From assembly GCA_028693395.1 (NCBI GenBank), contig JAQUVJ010000013.1, positions 1 to 35,615 of the forward strand: DNA of 35,615 nt. Direction: 5' to 3'. The notes below the pieces were generated by a model. The model searched no databases, had not been told where the DNA came from, and saw only the letters and a program-made list of their open reading frames with translations. The translations under genes and the position numbers were made by a program. Positions 35,350-35,615 of this stretch are shown here, one piece after another. Each line of letters starts with the position of its first letter. The stretch's first letter is position 1. The stretch is from Candidatus Nanoarchaeia archaeon (GTDB taxonomy: Archaea > Nanobdellota > Nanobdellia > Woesearchaeales > JAQUVJ01).

Positions 35350-35615
35350 TAATAGAATAATAAGCACTCAGAGGGATTATCACCAAACTTTTTTATGCGA
35401 AAAAGTTTGAACAAAACGCATTTACTTTAGAAAAGTAAACAAAGAAAACCGGTAAACAGTAAGCTGTAATTAAAATATAGGAAATTTAAATAATAGAATA
35501 ATAAGCACTCAGAGGGATTATCACCAAACTTTTTTATGCGAAAAAGTTTGAACAAAACGCATTTACTTTAGAAAAGTAAACAAAGAAAACCGGTAAACAG
35601 TAAGCTGTAATTAAA
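35350..35615 (+). repeat. Two direct copies of a 125-bp structured repeat (period 141 bp)
   Basis: Copy 1 is 35350-35474 and copy 2 is 35491-35615; they look identical and are separated by 16 bases. GC is higher than in surrounding DNA. Each copy holds a 10-bp perfect stem CAAACTTTTT/AAAAAGTTTG with loop TATGCG (35384-35409), a downstream CGCAT (35417-35421) able to pair with the loop ATGCG as a pseudoknot, an 8-bp hairpin TTTACTTT/AAAGTAAA (35421-35439), a palindrome ACCGGT and a small ACAG/CTGT hairpin. No ORF fits. The window ends at the end of copy 2, so the array may continue. It could be a tandem RNA gene or an unknown repeat element. Confidence 0.8.

Noticed and set aside
35350-35615. 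CRISPR array
   Set aside because: Only two units, 125 bases each, with a 16-base gap; too long for CRISPR repeats and no cas gene nearby.

Overview
The window looks like a very AT-rich (roughly 20-25% GC by eye) archaeal chromosome fragment, most likely from a DPANN lineage of the Woesearchaeota/Pacearchaeota kind. Archaeal markers are aIF2-gamma, an archaeal-type TrpRS, a family B DNA polymerase ending in a PIP box, a Hef helicase-nuclease, RNase P Rpp21, a DUF655 protein, an S-layer-type N-terminus, archaeal TATA boxes and GGTGA ribosome binding sites. Bacterial-type AlaRS (short, without C-Ala) and LeuRS, plus RadC, point to exchange with bacteria, as is often seen in small-genome archaea. 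The species assignment is inference.

Layout. 1-227: start of an S-layer protein gene (minus), with a GC-elevated upstream region. 631-1443: a nucleotidyltransferase. 1417-6766: a probable defence island made of RloB/RloA, a DUF4143 ATPase with a doubled candidate operator, and an HhaI/HinP1I-like restriction-modification pair predicted to act on GCGC. 6967-16696: housekeeping genes AlaRS, TsaC/Sua5, PolB, LeuRS, Rpp21 and a HAD phosphatase. 16805-21914: a GT2 glycosyltransferase, a large membrane/coiled-coil protein, and a two-gene operon of a winged-helix regulator with an unrecognised 458-aa protein. 22230-27132: TrpRS overlapping a membrane-anchored surface protein, aIF2-gamma and DUF655, all minus. 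27715-30318: Hef. 30568-34545: an envelope gene cluster of three related five-TM proteins followed by two related candidate lipoproteins. 34579-35253: RadC. 35350-35615: two direct copies of a 125-bp structured repeat with a 141-bp period.

How genes work together. PolB and Hef are replication and fork-repair enzymes. The three aminoacyl-tRNA synthetases, TsaC, Rpp21 and aIF2-gamma serve tRNA maturation, charging and initiation. The RloAB, DUF4143 and R-M genes probably act in defence or genome conflict. The 3+2 membrane/lipoprotein cluster is the best candidate for an undescribed protein system, and the terminal structured repeat for an undescribed RNA or repeat element.

Two initiation styles are visible. 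Many genes have a TATA-like box 23-30 bp before the ATG, which predicts leaderless mRNAs. Others, including S-layer, RloA, aIF2-gamma, DUF655 and the envelope cluster, have a leader with a GGTG(A) or GGAGG motif. Intergenic DNA is mostly A- or T-rich low-complexity sequence with AAT microsatellites, some of which run into coding regions as poly-Asn tracts. I saw no tRNA, rRNA, CRISPR array or insertion sequence.
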